A DNA stretch of 64,000 nucleotides from Kamptonema formosum PCC 10802 (lineage in GTDB: Bacteria; Cyanobacteriota; Cyanobacteriia; Cyanobacteriales; Oscillatoriaceae), in NCBI RefSeq assembly GCF_000332335.1, contig NZ_KB235948.1:3346181-3410180 (forward strand). Reading direction: 5' to 3'. The position numbers and the translations under genes were made by a program. Of the stretch, positions 47,243-56,384 are shown one piece after another. Positions within the stretch are counted from its first letter, which is position 1. The number at the start of each line of letters is the position of its first letter. The notes beneath the pieces are model-generated. The model saw nothing but the letters and a program-made list of their open reading frames with translations, searched no databases and was not told the origin of the DNA.

Positions 47243-48289
47243 TTACAGCGGGCCTTGGCAGTAGGCTTGCAGGATGCGGATGCAGTTGGAGATTGCCCCC
47301 AAATGGGCTATCTCGTAGCCGTGGGTGTTTTGGGTGGGGAACCCCAGGCAAGCGCCACGGGCGATATGGCCAAATTTCATGGCGATGGAGGCGTCGCTGC
47401 CAAAACCGGCAATCGCCGCCAGCTGCACCGGCACCCCCGCCCGACCGGCGGCTTGCCGCAACTGGCCATTCAAGTCTTCATCATAGATGCCATAGCCATC
47501 CGCAGACAGCAGCACCGGCACTTCCCCATCTTTAATCGGATACTCCTCCGCCAGGGGACAAATTTCCAGAGCAATCAGCGCCCCCACCGGCTGCCGGTTG
47601 GCAAAGTAGAGCGCCCCAATCGCCCCCACCTCTTCCTTGGCGGAAGCCACCAGATAGATATCTACCGGCGGCTGTCTCACGAGCTGGGCCAGGGCCAGCA
47701 AAATGGCCACGGACGCCTTGTTGTCCAGGGTGTAGCTGCCAATATAATCCTTCAGGCGCACCGGCTTCTTGCGGTGAAGGCCCACCACGACGCGGGTTCC
47801 CGGTCGAATGCCGGCAGCTTCCAGCTCCTCAGGTGTGCGTTTTGTTTCTATCCAGGCATTCTCCCACTTCAAAGCCACTTCCTCTTGCAGGACTTTTTGG
47901 GGGGATTCGTGGGAGACGTGGCGCGAGCCAAAACTGAGGATGCCGCTGATCGTTTCGGCATCTCCCAGCAAATCCACCACCCCTTCGCCATACACCCACG
48001 GAAACGCGCCGCCCAACTTGCGAACTCCCACCCGCCCTCCGTCGCCAACCGTCTTAACCATTGCGCCAATTTCGTCTTTGTGGGCGGTGATGGCGATGGC
48101 TCGCCCGCTATTGGCACCGGCGATTTTAGCGATAGCATTGCCGGCGGGATCGATCCACGCTTCCACGCCCGACTCGGCAAATCGCTTCATTAACAGCCGG
48201 TCAATTTCTCCCTCCACACCGCTCGGTGAGTGGTGCAGCACTAACTCTTCTATGGTGGCAAACAGCCGGTCGTAATCTGGGAAAGACAT
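47243..48289 (-). CDS. M42-family metallo-aminopeptidase
   Basis: The 348-residue protein is a co-catalytic zinc peptidase of the M42 (glutamyl aminopeptidase/FrvX) family. Visible ligand motifs are ITAHKDEIGA (first His and Asp), YTLDNKASV (bridging Asp), the catalytic Glu pair in SAKEEVGAIG, and the final His in NTHGYEIAHLG. M42 enzymes form large tetrahedral complexes that degrade short peptides. The ATG at 48289 (MSFPDYD) is preferred over a TTG two codons upstream. It stands alone. Confidence 0.93.
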   Translation of the reverse strand: MSFPDYDRLFATIEELVLHHSPSGVEGEIDRLLMKRFAESGVEAWIDPAGNAIAKIAGANSGRAIAITAHKDEIGAMVKTVGDGGRVGVRKLGGAFPWVYGEGVVDLLGDAETISGILSFGSRHVSHESPQKVLQEEVALKWENAWIETKRTPEELEAAGIRPGTRVVVGLHRKKPVRLKDYIGSYTLDNKASVAILLALAQLVRQPPVDIYLVASAKEEVGAIGALYFANRQPVGALIALEICPLAEEYPIKDGEVPVLLSADGYGIYDEDLNGQLRQAAGRAGVPVQLAAIAGFGSDASIAMKFGHIARGACLGFPTQNTHGYEIAHLGAISNCIRILQAYCQGPL

Positions 48290-48353
48290 GTTCAATGCAG
48301 TGAATTAACTTAATATAGCACGCCTAAATCATTTGCGCAACCGCTGCGGAACC

Positions 48354-48386
48354 AGAAACCCGGTTTCTTTAAGAAACCGGGTTTCT
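48354..48386. repeat. Dispersed palindrome, AGAAACCCGG family
   Basis: Nearly perfect inverted repeat of AGAAACCCGGTTTCTT with AAGAAACCGGGTTTCT. Further copies lie at 51595-51627, 55385-55417, 55931-55963 and a degenerate one near 56104-56137. Strong hairpin, intergenic only. Confidence 0.95.
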
Positions 48387-48466
48387 CAGTACTATAATAC
48401 GGTTGGCAGTCAAGCTATCGCCTCAACTCACCGGCTTTCAGCGGTAAAGCCCAGACTGCAAACAGC

Positions 48467-49093
48467 CTAATTCAGATTGCCCGAATTTCCCGAGTTGAGG
48501 CGCGGGTTGAAGCGAGCGCCGGTGCGCCCAGTCGCTATCCAAAGCACAGAGCGAACGCAGTCGCGGGCAATTCGCAACAGGGAGTCCGGTGGCTGTCCCT
48601 GTGAGGGCACAGAAAGCGGCGTCACAGCAATCCCGCGACTTCCCAGCACAAAAGTGGCGATAGCTCGCGCTCGCGCCATGTGATAGTCCGAGGTGATCAA
48701 ATAGAGATGCCTTATCTCCCGCTGCGCAAAATTTTGAACGGTACAGGTAAAGTTCGTTACCGTATCCGTCGCACAGATATCGTAGTGGATTTGCCGTTCC
48801 GGAATCCCTGCTTTCTGGAACAATCTTTTGAGATAGTTTATATTTTGGGGTTCGTCTGACACCCAAATCTCTAAATTGGGGTGCGAGCGCCAGAATTTAG
48901 CCGCGAACATCATTCGTGTGACATCGCCCCCCAGCACCAAGATGGCTTGAGGCACCGGCACTTGGTGGAGGGTCATTGCCAGCCGCACCGGAATACAGCC
49001 GGTGAGTGCAATCAGTGCTGTTGAGAGCAGCAGCATCCAGAATTTTGTTAAGTTTAAGCGCGGGAGAAATCCTTTTTTTTGCCTTACAGCCAT
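48467..49093 (-). CDS. YdcF/DUF218 family membrane-anchored protein
   Basis: The 208-residue protein starts with a basic stretch and one hydrophobic segment (FWMLLLSTALIALTGC, about 19-34) that ends in a lipobox-like LTGC, so it is anchored or a lipoprotein. The DUF218 core follows: AILVLGGDVTRM, IWVSDEPQN, DTVTNFTCTVQNF (usually with Asn/Asp after a Thr) and HLYLITSDYHMARA, the family's signature. The biochemical role of DUF218 is poorly defined; links to cell-envelope metabolism exist. Confidence 0.88.
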   Translation of the reverse strand: MAVRQKKGFLPRLNLTKFWMLLLSTALIALTGCIPVRLAMTLHQVPVPQAILVLGGDVTRMMFAAKFWRSHPNLEIWVSDEPQNINYLKRLFQKAGIPERQIHYDICATDTVTNFTCTVQNFAQREIRHLYLITSDYHMARARAIATFVLGSRGIAVTPLSVPSQGQPPDSLLRIARDCVRSVLWIATGRTGARFNPRLNSGNSGNLN

Positions 49094-49147
49094 TGCAGAC
49101 TTTAATAATGAACTATTGGCGGTTCATTAATAAGTCTAAATTGACAC

Positions 49148-49279
49148 TATAGCAAGAGACAGTCAGTTTAGGACGCGCTCTATCGGAGGGAACCCCTGTC
49201 CTACGAGGTAGGCGTAGGGCAGGCGTTCCCTCCGTGCCCTCAAGGTCTAATGTCCGTTCCCTAAGTTGCTACTGCTATA
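49148..49279. mobile_element. MITE-like element, TATAGCAG family (132 bp, diverged)
   Basis: Begins TATAGCAAGAGACAGTCAG and ends TTGCTACTGCTATA. The centre holds two GC-rich palindromic motifs related to the AGGACAGGC hairpin. It fills most of the gap between the YdcF gene and the SLH gene. Confidence 0.65.
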
Positions 49280-49305
49280 ATGCCGGCGCTCACCCGCCCC
49301 TGCCA

Positions 49306-50667
49306 CTACTGCTGCAGGGCGTCTTTGGCGGAGATGCCTTCGCCTTGAAAGCCGAAGTACCAGAGGGCGGATGCCGCTTCGGCGCGAGTCACCGGCTTTT
49401 TGGGCTGGAAGATGGCTGTGTAGCCAAACGACCGGCGGATATTGGCCAAATCCCCATTCTGGTAGTCGGCGAGCACCGCGCGCAATGCTTTGGGGTCAAT
49501 TTTTGCGGCATCCTGAAAGCCCCACGTTTGCTGCACCGCATCCGTGGAGGCTGCGGGTAAAGATTTGCGGGTGTCGAGGGGCACTTTCCAGAGTGCCAGC
49601 GTCTCCCGCGTCAGGGGCGCATCGGGGCGGAATTGAACGGTGGTGCTGTCTCCAGACAGGGGGCTTATGATGATGCCGGCTTCGGCTAAGCCCTGAATGA
49701 TGGCAAAATCCGGGTCTTTTACCGGCACGTCTGTGAATGCCGGCTGGGCGGTTTCCAATCCGGCGCGGATTTGTCGCGCCGGCTGGCTGGCGTAGAGTTT
49801 ATTGTTGGCGTCAAACAGCCAGCGGGCAAATTGGCGGCGGGTGATGGTCCTGTTTGGCTCAAACTGTGTGCCGGCGGCGGGTTCTTTGCTCTTGGGGGCG
49901 GCAGAGGGCGTCAGCACCCCGAGCTTGGCCAAATCTTCCAGGTACTGCCGCAATTGCGCCGGCGCTTTGTTTAAATCTGTGAGGCTTGCCGCAGCGGCGG
50001 ATGCGGGCGGCGTTTCGGTGCCGGTTGCGGGTGCCGGTGCCGGTGAGATGCTGGCTGCCGGTTCGGGTGCCGGTGCCGGTGAGATGCTGGCTGCCGGTTC
50101 GGGTGCCGGTTCGGCGCTGGCGGCGGGCGACGGGGCGGGTTGCGGCTGCGCTGCCTCCCCCGTTTCGCGCAAGTATTTAATCGTAAATGCTGTTACGCCG
50201 GCTGCCGCATTGGGCTCAACGGACACTTTGACGCGCAAATTCTCGCGGCGAACCTCTAAGGTGCCGGTGCCGTCGCCCGCCGGCTGGCTTACCGTCTCCC
50301 AGTTGCTCTCTTTAAATTGCTTTTGGTAAAACTCCCGCACGGCTGTTCCGGAGTCAGGACTGGCCCACCGAGTTTGACCGGCAGATCCCTCGGGTTCGCC
50401 GGTCAGGGGCTTGACTTCTTGCAGCTTGGCGTTGGGATAGCGGGGAATCTCTGCGGGGAAGTCTGCCGGTAGCTGCGCCGCCTCCTGTACTGGGGGGCTG
50501 TTTTTCGGGCCACCGAAGGTCACGGGATTGTCTTGGAGGCTGGGATCTGCAGCCAAAGACTGCTCCAGCGCCTTCCCGGTGGGGGTGTTGGCGCAGGCGG
50601 TCAGCGTTATCACCAGGCAAGCAGCTAGCGAACGCGCGAATGCAGCAGAGCGTTGATACAGCAGCAC
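49306..50667 (-). CDS. SLH-domain lipoprotein
   Basis: The 453-residue protein has a lipoprotein signal (ACLVITLTACANTP, lipidated Cys about 26), a beta-rich domain (about 70-170, PAEIPRYPNAKLQEVKPL), a Pro/Ala/Glu linker with two near-identical PAPEPAASISPAP units, and two S-layer-homology-type segments (NRTITRRQFARWLFDANNKL, and PLTRETLALWKVPLDTRK to KPVTRAEAASALWYFGF). Such proteins bind the cell wall through SLH modules. The start is GTG at 50667. Confidence 0.88.
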   Translation of the reverse strand: MLLYQRSAAFARSLAACLVITLTACANTPTGKALEQSLAADPSLQDNPVTFGGPKNSPPVQEAAQLPADFPAEIPRYPNAKLQEVKPLTGEPEGSAGQTRWASPDSGTAVREFYQKQFKESNWETVSQPAGDGTGTLEVRRENLRVKVSVEPNAAAGVTAFTIKYLRETGEAAQPQPAPSPAASAEPAPEPAASISPAPAPEPAASISPAPAPATGTETPPASAAAASLTDLNKAPAQLRQYLEDLAKLGVLTPSAAPKSKEPAAGTQFEPNRTITRRQFARWLFDANNKLYASQPARQIRAGLETAQPAFTDVPVKDPDFAIIQGLAEAGIIISPLSGDSTTVQFRPDAPLTRETLALWKVPLDTRKSLPAASTDAVQQTWGFQDAAKIDPKALRAVLADYQNGDLANIRRSFGYTAIFQPKKPVTRAEAASALWYFGFQGEGISAKDALQQ

Positions 50668-50900
50668 AGAAAATCAGAAAATTTGTCTCAATCCCACACT
50701 AGCGCAGATTGGATGGCAGCATCCCCGTTGTGCAAACAAGCCCAAATGAATGCCACAATGATTTCAGCAGGGGGTAGGAGGAGAATATCTTTGGCCAGCT
50801 GAATCCCGGAAACGGGATTGAAAATCCGCTGCTAGCCCCGCTGCTTTCTGGGGAGTGCTTTTTCACAGCAGGGTGCGCGCTCTGGCGCACTCTGCCGCTC

Positions 50901-51293
50901 TCAAAACCTTACTGGCCATACCACCCCAAGTCCGTCGGCAGAATTGTTAGCCGCATAGACCGGGTTTTGAGGGCTGTAGCTGGGAACGCACGGGTCCGAG
51001 CACGCCGGCTTTATCAGCCTGGGCTCGCCCGCCTGTGACGTTTGGGAGGACGGCGTTCTCAACCCCCTGCCCTCCAGCGCTGTATTGGCGCGCTCAATCG
51101 CCACCTTGAAAGGCTCTGGCTGAACAGCCGCTACCAGCGCTCTGGGCTGCTGCACTCGGTCAACTCTCAAGTCTGCGGCAAGGCTGGAATTGCCTTGACT
51201 GACTTCGCGCAGTCTTTCTGCCTGGGCGAGGGCTGAGGTGCCGGCGAGCAGAATCCAACCAAAAGAAAGCAGGACGGTAACAAGTTTTTTCAC
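50901..51293 (-). CDS. Small secreted hypothetical protein
   Basis: The 130-residue product has a clear Sec signal peptide (KKLVTVLLSFGWILLAGTSALAQA, cleavage after ALA) and a mature part of about 105 residues with two cysteines (ACSDPC) that may form a disulfide. The GTG start at 51293 is supported by a strong AAAGGAGGG upstream. No family recognised. Confidence 0.7.
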   Translation of the reverse strand: MKKLVTVLLSFGWILLAGTSALAQAERLREVSQGNSSLAADLRVDRVQQPRALVAAVQPEPFKVAIERANTALEGRGLRTPSSQTSQAGEPRLIKPACSDPCVPSYSPQNPVYAANNSADGLGVVWPVRF

Positions 51294-51698
51294 GGTGATG
51301 CTCCCTCCTTTGCATGCCTGACTGTTGCCTGTGAGGGTGCAGGAGAGGGGAGCGATTTGTCACAAGCGCACATCGAGCTGGGGAAAATCCACACGGCAGC
51401 CGCAGGCAAAAAGCGCCGGTTCTCCCCACAGACTAGCGCCGCTCCCTTACTTTTCCTGCCCTCTCTATTTTTATTAAACCATAAAACATTGCGATCGGGT
51501 AACGGGGAAAGAGAAAAATTATGTTAAGAACTCTCGCGATCTTTGCGAGTGAGGGCAAATATAGCGGTTCTCAGCTGGATGAGCGTGTTTGCCCAGAAAC
51601 CCGGTTTCTTTAAGGAACCGGGTTTCTCAGTACCTCAGGTGGGACGCCTGTCCTGCGGGGTTTGGGGCTGGGGTTAAAGCTCGCCAAAGCGAGCCGGC
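51294..51698. other. Intergenic region with an AGAAACCCGG palindrome
   Basis: About 405 bp without a supported gene. It holds a copy of the dispersed palindrome (51595-51627) followed by a short GGGACGCCTGTCCTGC inverted motif. Confidence 0.7.
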
Positions 51699-53027
51699 TC
51701 AAGCGCGTTGAAAGCCTTTTCCTGGTTTCTTTTTCCCTTTAGGTTTAGACGGAGATTTATTCACCTCGGCGAAAGCTTCTAGAAACAGCTCGTGCAGGTG
51801 CACCGGCACGCTGGCGATTTCCGGCAGCTCTGGCTCGACAGGTTTGTTAAATTCCTTGAGGAGTTCTTGTAAATCCCTCTCAAGACAGAAATCCGGACGC
51901 CCCAACACCTCTCGCAACACTTTTTCTAATTGGGTTGGGTACTGCCGGGCGAGCCGGTGCCAGATGAAAGGATTAATTTCGCGGTCTTCCAAATAGGAGC
52001 GCACCAGTTTTTGCTTCTCCGGAGTTTGCCCGTCTTCCGCTTCCAGCAAAGCCTTGAACCGGCTGTACGTCGGCAGGAACACCTGCCCCCAGCGGGGATG
52101 GGCGAGCGCTGTCACCTGTTCCGCTTTCTTTAGGGAAGCCGGCAGCTCAACCTTCGGCATCACCATTTTGGTGCTGTCCTTGCTGTCCAACAGCCAGTCT
52201 GCCGCTTTTGAGTCCGCACCGGCAGCCACTGCCGCTTCTTTAAGTTCTGCTGAGCCAACCCCAGCGTCTTCCGCCAGATCCGCCAGCGATTTAGATTCAT
52301 CTATGCCGGCAGCATCCAGGCGCTTCTGCGTTACTTCTTCCTGAAACTCAGCAATTTTTTTGTTGAGCTGGTATCCGGGCATCGTCACTTCATCGCTGCC
52401 AAAAAAGTCAATAAATTCGCGGTGATATTTCTCTACGGACTTCCAGGCTTCCTCTAGCAAGTCTGGGGCGTCGCTGTAAAGGTGGTTCTTGTACTGGGCT
52501 TTAAAATTACCAATTGCCACAGCCAGTTTCGGTTTGCCCAAATTCCCCAGAGGGGAATACGCTCCAGAAAACATCCAGTAGGTGTCGCTCACCGGCACAA
52601 TCCGCGCCAGTAAAATATCCCCCTGCTTGAGCTTCCCGAGTTCCTCCGGGCTGAGAGCGGGATTCGGCTTGACAGTGTAGGGCTTGGCGGTTAGCCAGTT
52701 CATCAGCTCAAAGCCATCCGGCAGAATTTGGCTGACGGCAAACAAGCCGGTGAAGCTGCGCTGCCAGCTGAGCAGTAAATTGCGGTCGGTTTCTGACAGA
52801 GAGGGCCGGTTTTCTACATACAGCTCCAGGGGCGTCTTCTCCCCGACTTTCGCCTCAGTCAGAAAGCTGTCAGTCACCATATCTCTCTGCGTCATGTCAG
52901 AGCGGTCTTTGCTGCTCTGCCCGGCGACATACGCCTCCAGGGCAACCGCCAGATCTCCCTCCGCCTCCAGCACAAACTCAATTAAATCTTGCTTTAGTTC
53001 CCAGGCTCGCGATCTTATGTCATCCAC
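51699..53027 (-). CDS. Large hypothetical protein, soluble and helical
   Basis: The 442-residue protein (GTG start at 53027, GGAG 9 nt upstream) is highly helical and charged. Segments visible are WELKQDLIEFVLEAEGDLAVAL at the N-terminus, LLARIVPVSDTYWMFSGAYS in a possible beta domain (about 140-165), and a basic Lys-rich tail (KPKGKKKPGKGF). The middle stretch QGDILLARI resembles a short OB-like strand but no named domain is certain. I do not recognise the family. Confidence 0.75.
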   Translation of the reverse strand: MDDIRSRAWELKQDLIEFVLEAEGDLAVALEAYVAGQSSKDRSDMTQRDMVTDSFLTEAKVGEKTPLELYVENRPSLSETDRNLLLSWQRSFTGLFAVSQILPDGFELMNWLTAKPYTVKPNPALSPEELGKLKQGDILLARIVPVSDTYWMFSGAYSPLGNLGKPKLAVAIGNFKAQYKNHLYSDAPDLLEEAWKSVEKYHREFIDFFGSDEVTMPGYQLNKKIAEFQEEVTQKRLDAAGIDESKSLADLAEDAGVGSAELKEAAVAAGADSKAADWLLDSKDSTKMVMPKVELPASLKKAEQVTALAHPRWGQVFLPTYSRFKALLEAEDGQTPEKQKLVRSYLEDREINPFIWHRLARQYPTQLEKVLREVLGRPDFCLERDLQELLKEFNKPVEPELPEIASVPVHLHELFLEAFAEVNKSPSKPKGKKKPGKGFQRA

Positions 53028-53532
53028 AAGTATTTCTCCAGGTTCAACTCTTCTAGGTTAAAGGTTTATCTCGGCTTTTGGCAGCAGCCGGCACAAAAAA
53101 GCCGCCGGCACCCGCTCTCACACCCCCCACTCCCCTCACCCCCTCTAAGTGGATAGCAGGGGAGCAAGGGAGCCGGGCAGCCGGGGAGATTGGCCCAAAG
53201 AACCTTGAGTCCCAATTTCAGACGTAGGACCGGCATCTTGCCTGTCCCAATTTCAGACGTAGGACCGGCATCTTGCCTGTCCCAATGTCCCTGAGGGCAG
53301 GCGAGAGGTCCACGGTTCGAGTTCAGAGGTCTATCGGAGGAGTGGCAAACAGGTAACGATCAGAGGCTATGCTTTTAATTTGCTTATTCCGCCAAGGGGA
53401 CAGAGCTTCTATTACTTCCTTTTCAGGAAGATCATGGGAGCGAGAAATAACGAGGTATAATGCAAAACAGCTTATCTGGCCACAGATATCTCTGAACTCC
53501 ACCGGCATGTACGAACGCCTTTTGTCCCAGTT
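53028..53532. other. Intergenic region, weak coding potential
   Basis: Contains a direct repeat (53211-53280). A 61-codon minus-strand frame (53323-53508) has some protein-like character (ALYLVISRSHDLPEKEVIEAL) but no family match or ribosome site, so it is not called. Confidence 0.5.
53211..53280. repeat. Two tandem copies of a 35-bp unit
   Basis: The unit CCCAATTTCAG to GCCTGT occurs at 53211-53245 and 53246-53280 without change, followed by the start of a third copy. The central GTAGGACCGGCATCTTGCC resembles the AGGACAGGC palindrome family. Confidence 0.95.
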
Positions 53533-54172
53533 CTAAGTGCCGGGTAATGTCCGCAAGCGCTCATTGAGATGGGTGCGGTCAGCCAAAACCAGCAAGAATG
53601 GCCCTTGAGTGCCAAATTCCACAACGCTCAGCGATCCTACTGGACAGGCGAGGCGATAGCGGAAGCGCCCCACGTCAATTCCCAGCAGGCTGCACAGAAT
53701 AATGCGGATCGTGGCTTTGTGGGAAACGGCCAAAACATTGCCGGTGGGAAATCGCTGCTTGATTTCTTCAATGACTTGCAAAGCGCGATAGGCAATGGCC
53801 ACAGCGGGTTCGCCGCCGGTGGGCGGATACCAAGCCGGATCGGCACAAAGAGCGCAGATAGTCGTCGTGATAGTCTCGGCTGACGGTTTCTGCGGATAAA
53901 CCCTCCCACTGGCCATAGTTGATTTCTTTCAATCCGTTTCGGAGTTCCATTTGCACCCCCACTGCGTCGCAGAGGGCTTGAGCCGTCGCCTGGGTTCGCC
54001 CCATTGGACTGCTATAGATAGCGCTCCAGGGTGTGGGGCGGTAGGTGGCGGCAAACGCCTGGGCCATCTCCAGCCCCTCAGGGGTGAGTTCGGGATCGCT
54101 CGCACCGCAGAAGACATTCTGCCGGCTGCAGCCGGTCTGTCCGTGACGCAATAAATAAAGCTTTAAGCTCAA
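53533..54172 (-). pseudogene. Histidine phosphatase (phosphoglycerate mutase-like), frameshifted
   Basis: Two frames make one protein. The first (from ATG 54172) holds YLLRHGQTGCSRQNVFCGAS with the phospho-His, YSSPMGRTQATAQAL and LKEINYGQWEGLS. After DYHDDYLR it runs out of frame. The second (to 53533) continues CADPAWYPPTGGEP and holds the second catalytic His in NVLAVSHKATIR. The indel is near 53860-53875. All catalytic residues are intact across the two pieces, so it may be a recent mutation or an assembly error. Confidence 0.88.
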
Positions 54173-54500
54173 AGTGATATCCCTCCTGAGGGTGGTTTTG
54201 CGTGCTGTGATTGCGCCTTATTATAATTATGTCTTATTGCGCTCAGAATGGGAAAAGATGAATAAAGTGCTGGCTGGCAGTAAGCGCTTTACTCTACAGA
54301 TAGGGCTAGAGCCCGGTGGGAGAACTGATAGGCTATTTTGCCTTTAATTTTGTCCGCCTGCGGATTTCGGGCGAATTCAGCTGCCGGTGGGGACGGAAAA
54401 GGCTCTTGAATTCTTTTAAGGGGGGAAAAGGGGAGATGCCGGCAAAAACATAAGGTTGTGCGCGGAAGGGGGAAAGGAGTAAGATTATAAAAAGGTCGAT
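54173..54500. other. Intergenic region, no gene seen
   Basis: A 328-bp stretch downstream of a MITE and upstream of the histidine phosphatase gene. No protein family or RNA gene was recognised in it. Confidence 0.5.
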
Positions 54501-54663
54501 TATAGCAGCAGTCATATTGGTTAGAACAATAGAAGCTTCGGGAGCTCTGGAGCAAGGGAGGCCGGAATGTAGGTTTCCTCAATGCTTACTGCTCTATAGA
54601 CGTAGGGCAGGCGTCCGCCGAGCCTGAAAATCTAATCTTCTAACCTAAGTGCATACTGCTATA
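54501..54663. mobile_element. MITE-like element, TATAGCAG family (163 bp)
   Basis: Begins TATAGCAGCAGTCATATTGG and ends GTGCATACTGCTATA. A second, nearly identical 163-bp copy lies inverted at 56194-56356. An internal CTGCTCTATA suggests a composite of two nested units. It replaces the 3' end of the disrupted uma2 gene. Confidence 0.85.
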
Positions 54664-55336
54664 ATAGAATAACTTGTTCTTCAATGTCCGCAGTTCTCCC
54701 GGATAGCGACTGAACACAGCGCAGTAAGGAACTCCCAGATTTTGTTCGTAAACTGACCCTTTAGTGGGTGGGTTTCCAGGTTGGCTTCCCGTCTCGCCCA
54801 AAGCGTCGGAGTCGCTTCTGGGAGAGAGCAATTCAACCACAACAAACGGGCTGACTTGCTTGTGCCTTATCGCATAGCTCAAACGCATGTCGCGCCCGTC
54901 ATAAAGTCCTGAGACTCCCACGACAGCGAACCAATCAGGGCGCTTGTATAGCAGCAGTCATATTGGTTAGGACACGCTATGGCCCAATATGACTGCTGCG
55001 ATATCAGAGGGTAGGGGCGGGTTTATCGGTGTTGTAGCTGTGTGGCGCAGGTTGTGGGTGAACCCGCCCCTAGATCATGTTAAACCCCTTGTCCTAATCT
55101 AAGTGCCTACTGCTATACCAGTTGGGATGCCTGGAATCGTAATAAAGGTTCAGGTTACTGCCGGTGAGCACCCGCTCTGGGGGATAGTTGTGGGGGCGGA
55201 AAGTGAGACGCTGCAGTTCGGGTTGAAGGTCGTGAAATTCATCTGGCAATCCTTCTGCGGGGTTTTCGCTGGGCAAATCGTACATTGCCGGCAGGGTTTG
55301 CCGGGGGGGAAGGGGCGGCTCGGACTGTGCCGGCAA
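54640..55336 (-). pseudogene. uma2-family gene interrupted by two MITE copies
   Basis: The N-terminal part (55336-55118: PPLPPRQTLPAMYDLPSENP to HPNWY) and the middle part (from 54946: KRPDWFAVVGVSGLYDGR, PFVVVELLSP, GVPYCAVFSRYPGELR) are one Uma2 protein split by the 171-bp element at 54947-55117. Removing the element plus one TA joins NWY directly to KRPDWF in frame. The C-terminus is lost where the second element (54501-54663) begins after ELRTLKNKLF. Confidence 0.88.
54947..55117. mobile_element. MITE-like element, TATAGCAG family (171 bp), in uma2
   Basis: Imperfect terminal inverted repeats of about 27 bp (TATAGCAGCAGTCATATTGG against TATAGCAGTAGGCACTTAG, both running to TTAGGAC) enclose a nested GTAGGGGCGGG palindrome. 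The flanking TA is duplicated: the intact gene reads TGG-TAC-AAG at the site. This is direct evidence for TA-targeted insertion. Confidence 0.92.
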
Positions 55337-55384
55337 GCGAGTGGGGATATTTATAGAGAATTTTAGGAGTGGATTAATGATTTG

Positions 55385-55417
55385 AGAAACCCGGTTTTTT
55401 TAAGAAACCGGGTTTCT
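55385..55417. repeat. Dispersed palindrome, AGAAACCCGG family
   Basis: Same family as 48354-48386, with a T-rich loop. It lies just upstream of the N-terminal end of the disrupted uma2 gene. Confidence 0.9.
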
Positions 55418-55461
55418 GGGGCGCAGTTTCTGGGGCCTACTTTAACGGGCTCTTACGGCGT

Positions 55462-55872
55462 TCAGGGAGCGGCACCGGCTTCCCGCTCTCGCCGGTGCTT
55501 GGCATCTTTTTCAAACCAGGCGACCACTTGCTTGACGGTGAGGGCTTCAACCGGCGCACCGGCTTCTTGGGAAATTTGCTTTAAGGGCTTTAAGGAGGAC
55601 AGCACCAGTTGAGTGAAAAAGCTGTCAAAGCCGGTGTCAATATCGCTGTCTCGCTTGACGCTCCGATCGTTTTCTATCCAAGCTCTCACCTGTGCCGGTG
55701 TCACCTCTTCTAGAGCGCAACCTGTATTCCCAGCAATCTCCTTAAGCGACCTCAAGGCGTAAATTGCCAGCCGAGTGGAAAATTTCTCGCGGGAAGACAT
55801 GAGGGCTTTGTCCACCTCAGCGGCTTCTTCTAGGGTTAAAAATTGCGGGGCGGGTTGCGGCTGTTCAGTCAT
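55462..55872 (-). CDS. Hypothetical protein, helical
   Basis: The 136-residue protein has two related halves: a helical repeat STRLAIYALRSLKEIAGNTG ... VTPAQVRAWIENDR and TQLVLSSLKPLKQISQEAG ... LTVKQVVAWFEKDA. Each half places a helix before a (V/Q)xxW(I/F)E(N/K)D motif, suggesting an internal duplication. I do not recognise the family. It lies between inverted MITE copies. Confidence 0.7.
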   Translation of the reverse strand: MTEQPQPAPQFLTLEEAAEVDKALMSSREKFSTRLAIYALRSLKEIAGNTGCALEEVTPAQVRAWIENDRSVKRDSDIDTGFDSFFTQLVLSSLKPLKQISQEAGAPVEALTVKQVVAWFEKDAKHRREREAGAAP

Positions 55873-55930
55873 GATATAATTAGGTTAATTAGGTTAATTC
55901 TATAGCGTTTTTCATATTAGTGAGGGACTG

Positions 55931-55963
55931 AGAAACCCGGTTTCTTGAAGAAACCGGGTTTCT
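55931..55963. repeat. Dispersed palindrome, AGAAACCCGG family
   Basis: Nearly perfect inverted repeat with a GAAG loop. A degenerate sixth copy follows near 56104-56137. Both are in the gap between the hypothetical gene and sufR. Confidence 0.9.
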
Positions 55964-56193
55964 GGGCCTAACGTTCATCCAACTGAGAAACGCTATATTT
56001 GGCAAATGCCGGTGCGGGGCAGGGCTCTGTTGCAGGCACGAGGGTCTGTCCCGTCTAGCCGGCGCGTCTGGCGGCAAGGCGGGAAGGCGGTTTCAGGGAG
56101 ACAGGAAACCGGGGTTGTTAAAGAAACCCGGTTTCTGGACAGGTTTGCCCCCAGTCAGGCTTAACCATTACTTTATCAACACTCTCTAGGAAC

Positions 56194-56356
56194 TATAGCA
56201 GTATGCACTTAGGTTAGAACATTAGACCTTCAGGGGGGCGGGACGCCTCCCCTACGTCTATAGAGCAGTAAGCATTTAGGAAACCTACATTCCGGCCTCC
56301 CTTGCTCCAGAGCTCCCGAAGCTTGTATTGTTCTAACCAATATGACTGCTGCTATA
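56194..56356. mobile_element. MITE-like element, TATAGCAG family (163 bp), inverted copy
   Basis: The reverse complement of the 54501-54663 copy with only scattered differences, including the internal CTATAGAGCAG. The two copies enclose 1.5 kb with the uma2 fragment and the 55462-55872 gene. Confidence 0.9.
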
Positions 56357-56384
56357 ACACCTAAAACCTAACACCTGACAGCTG

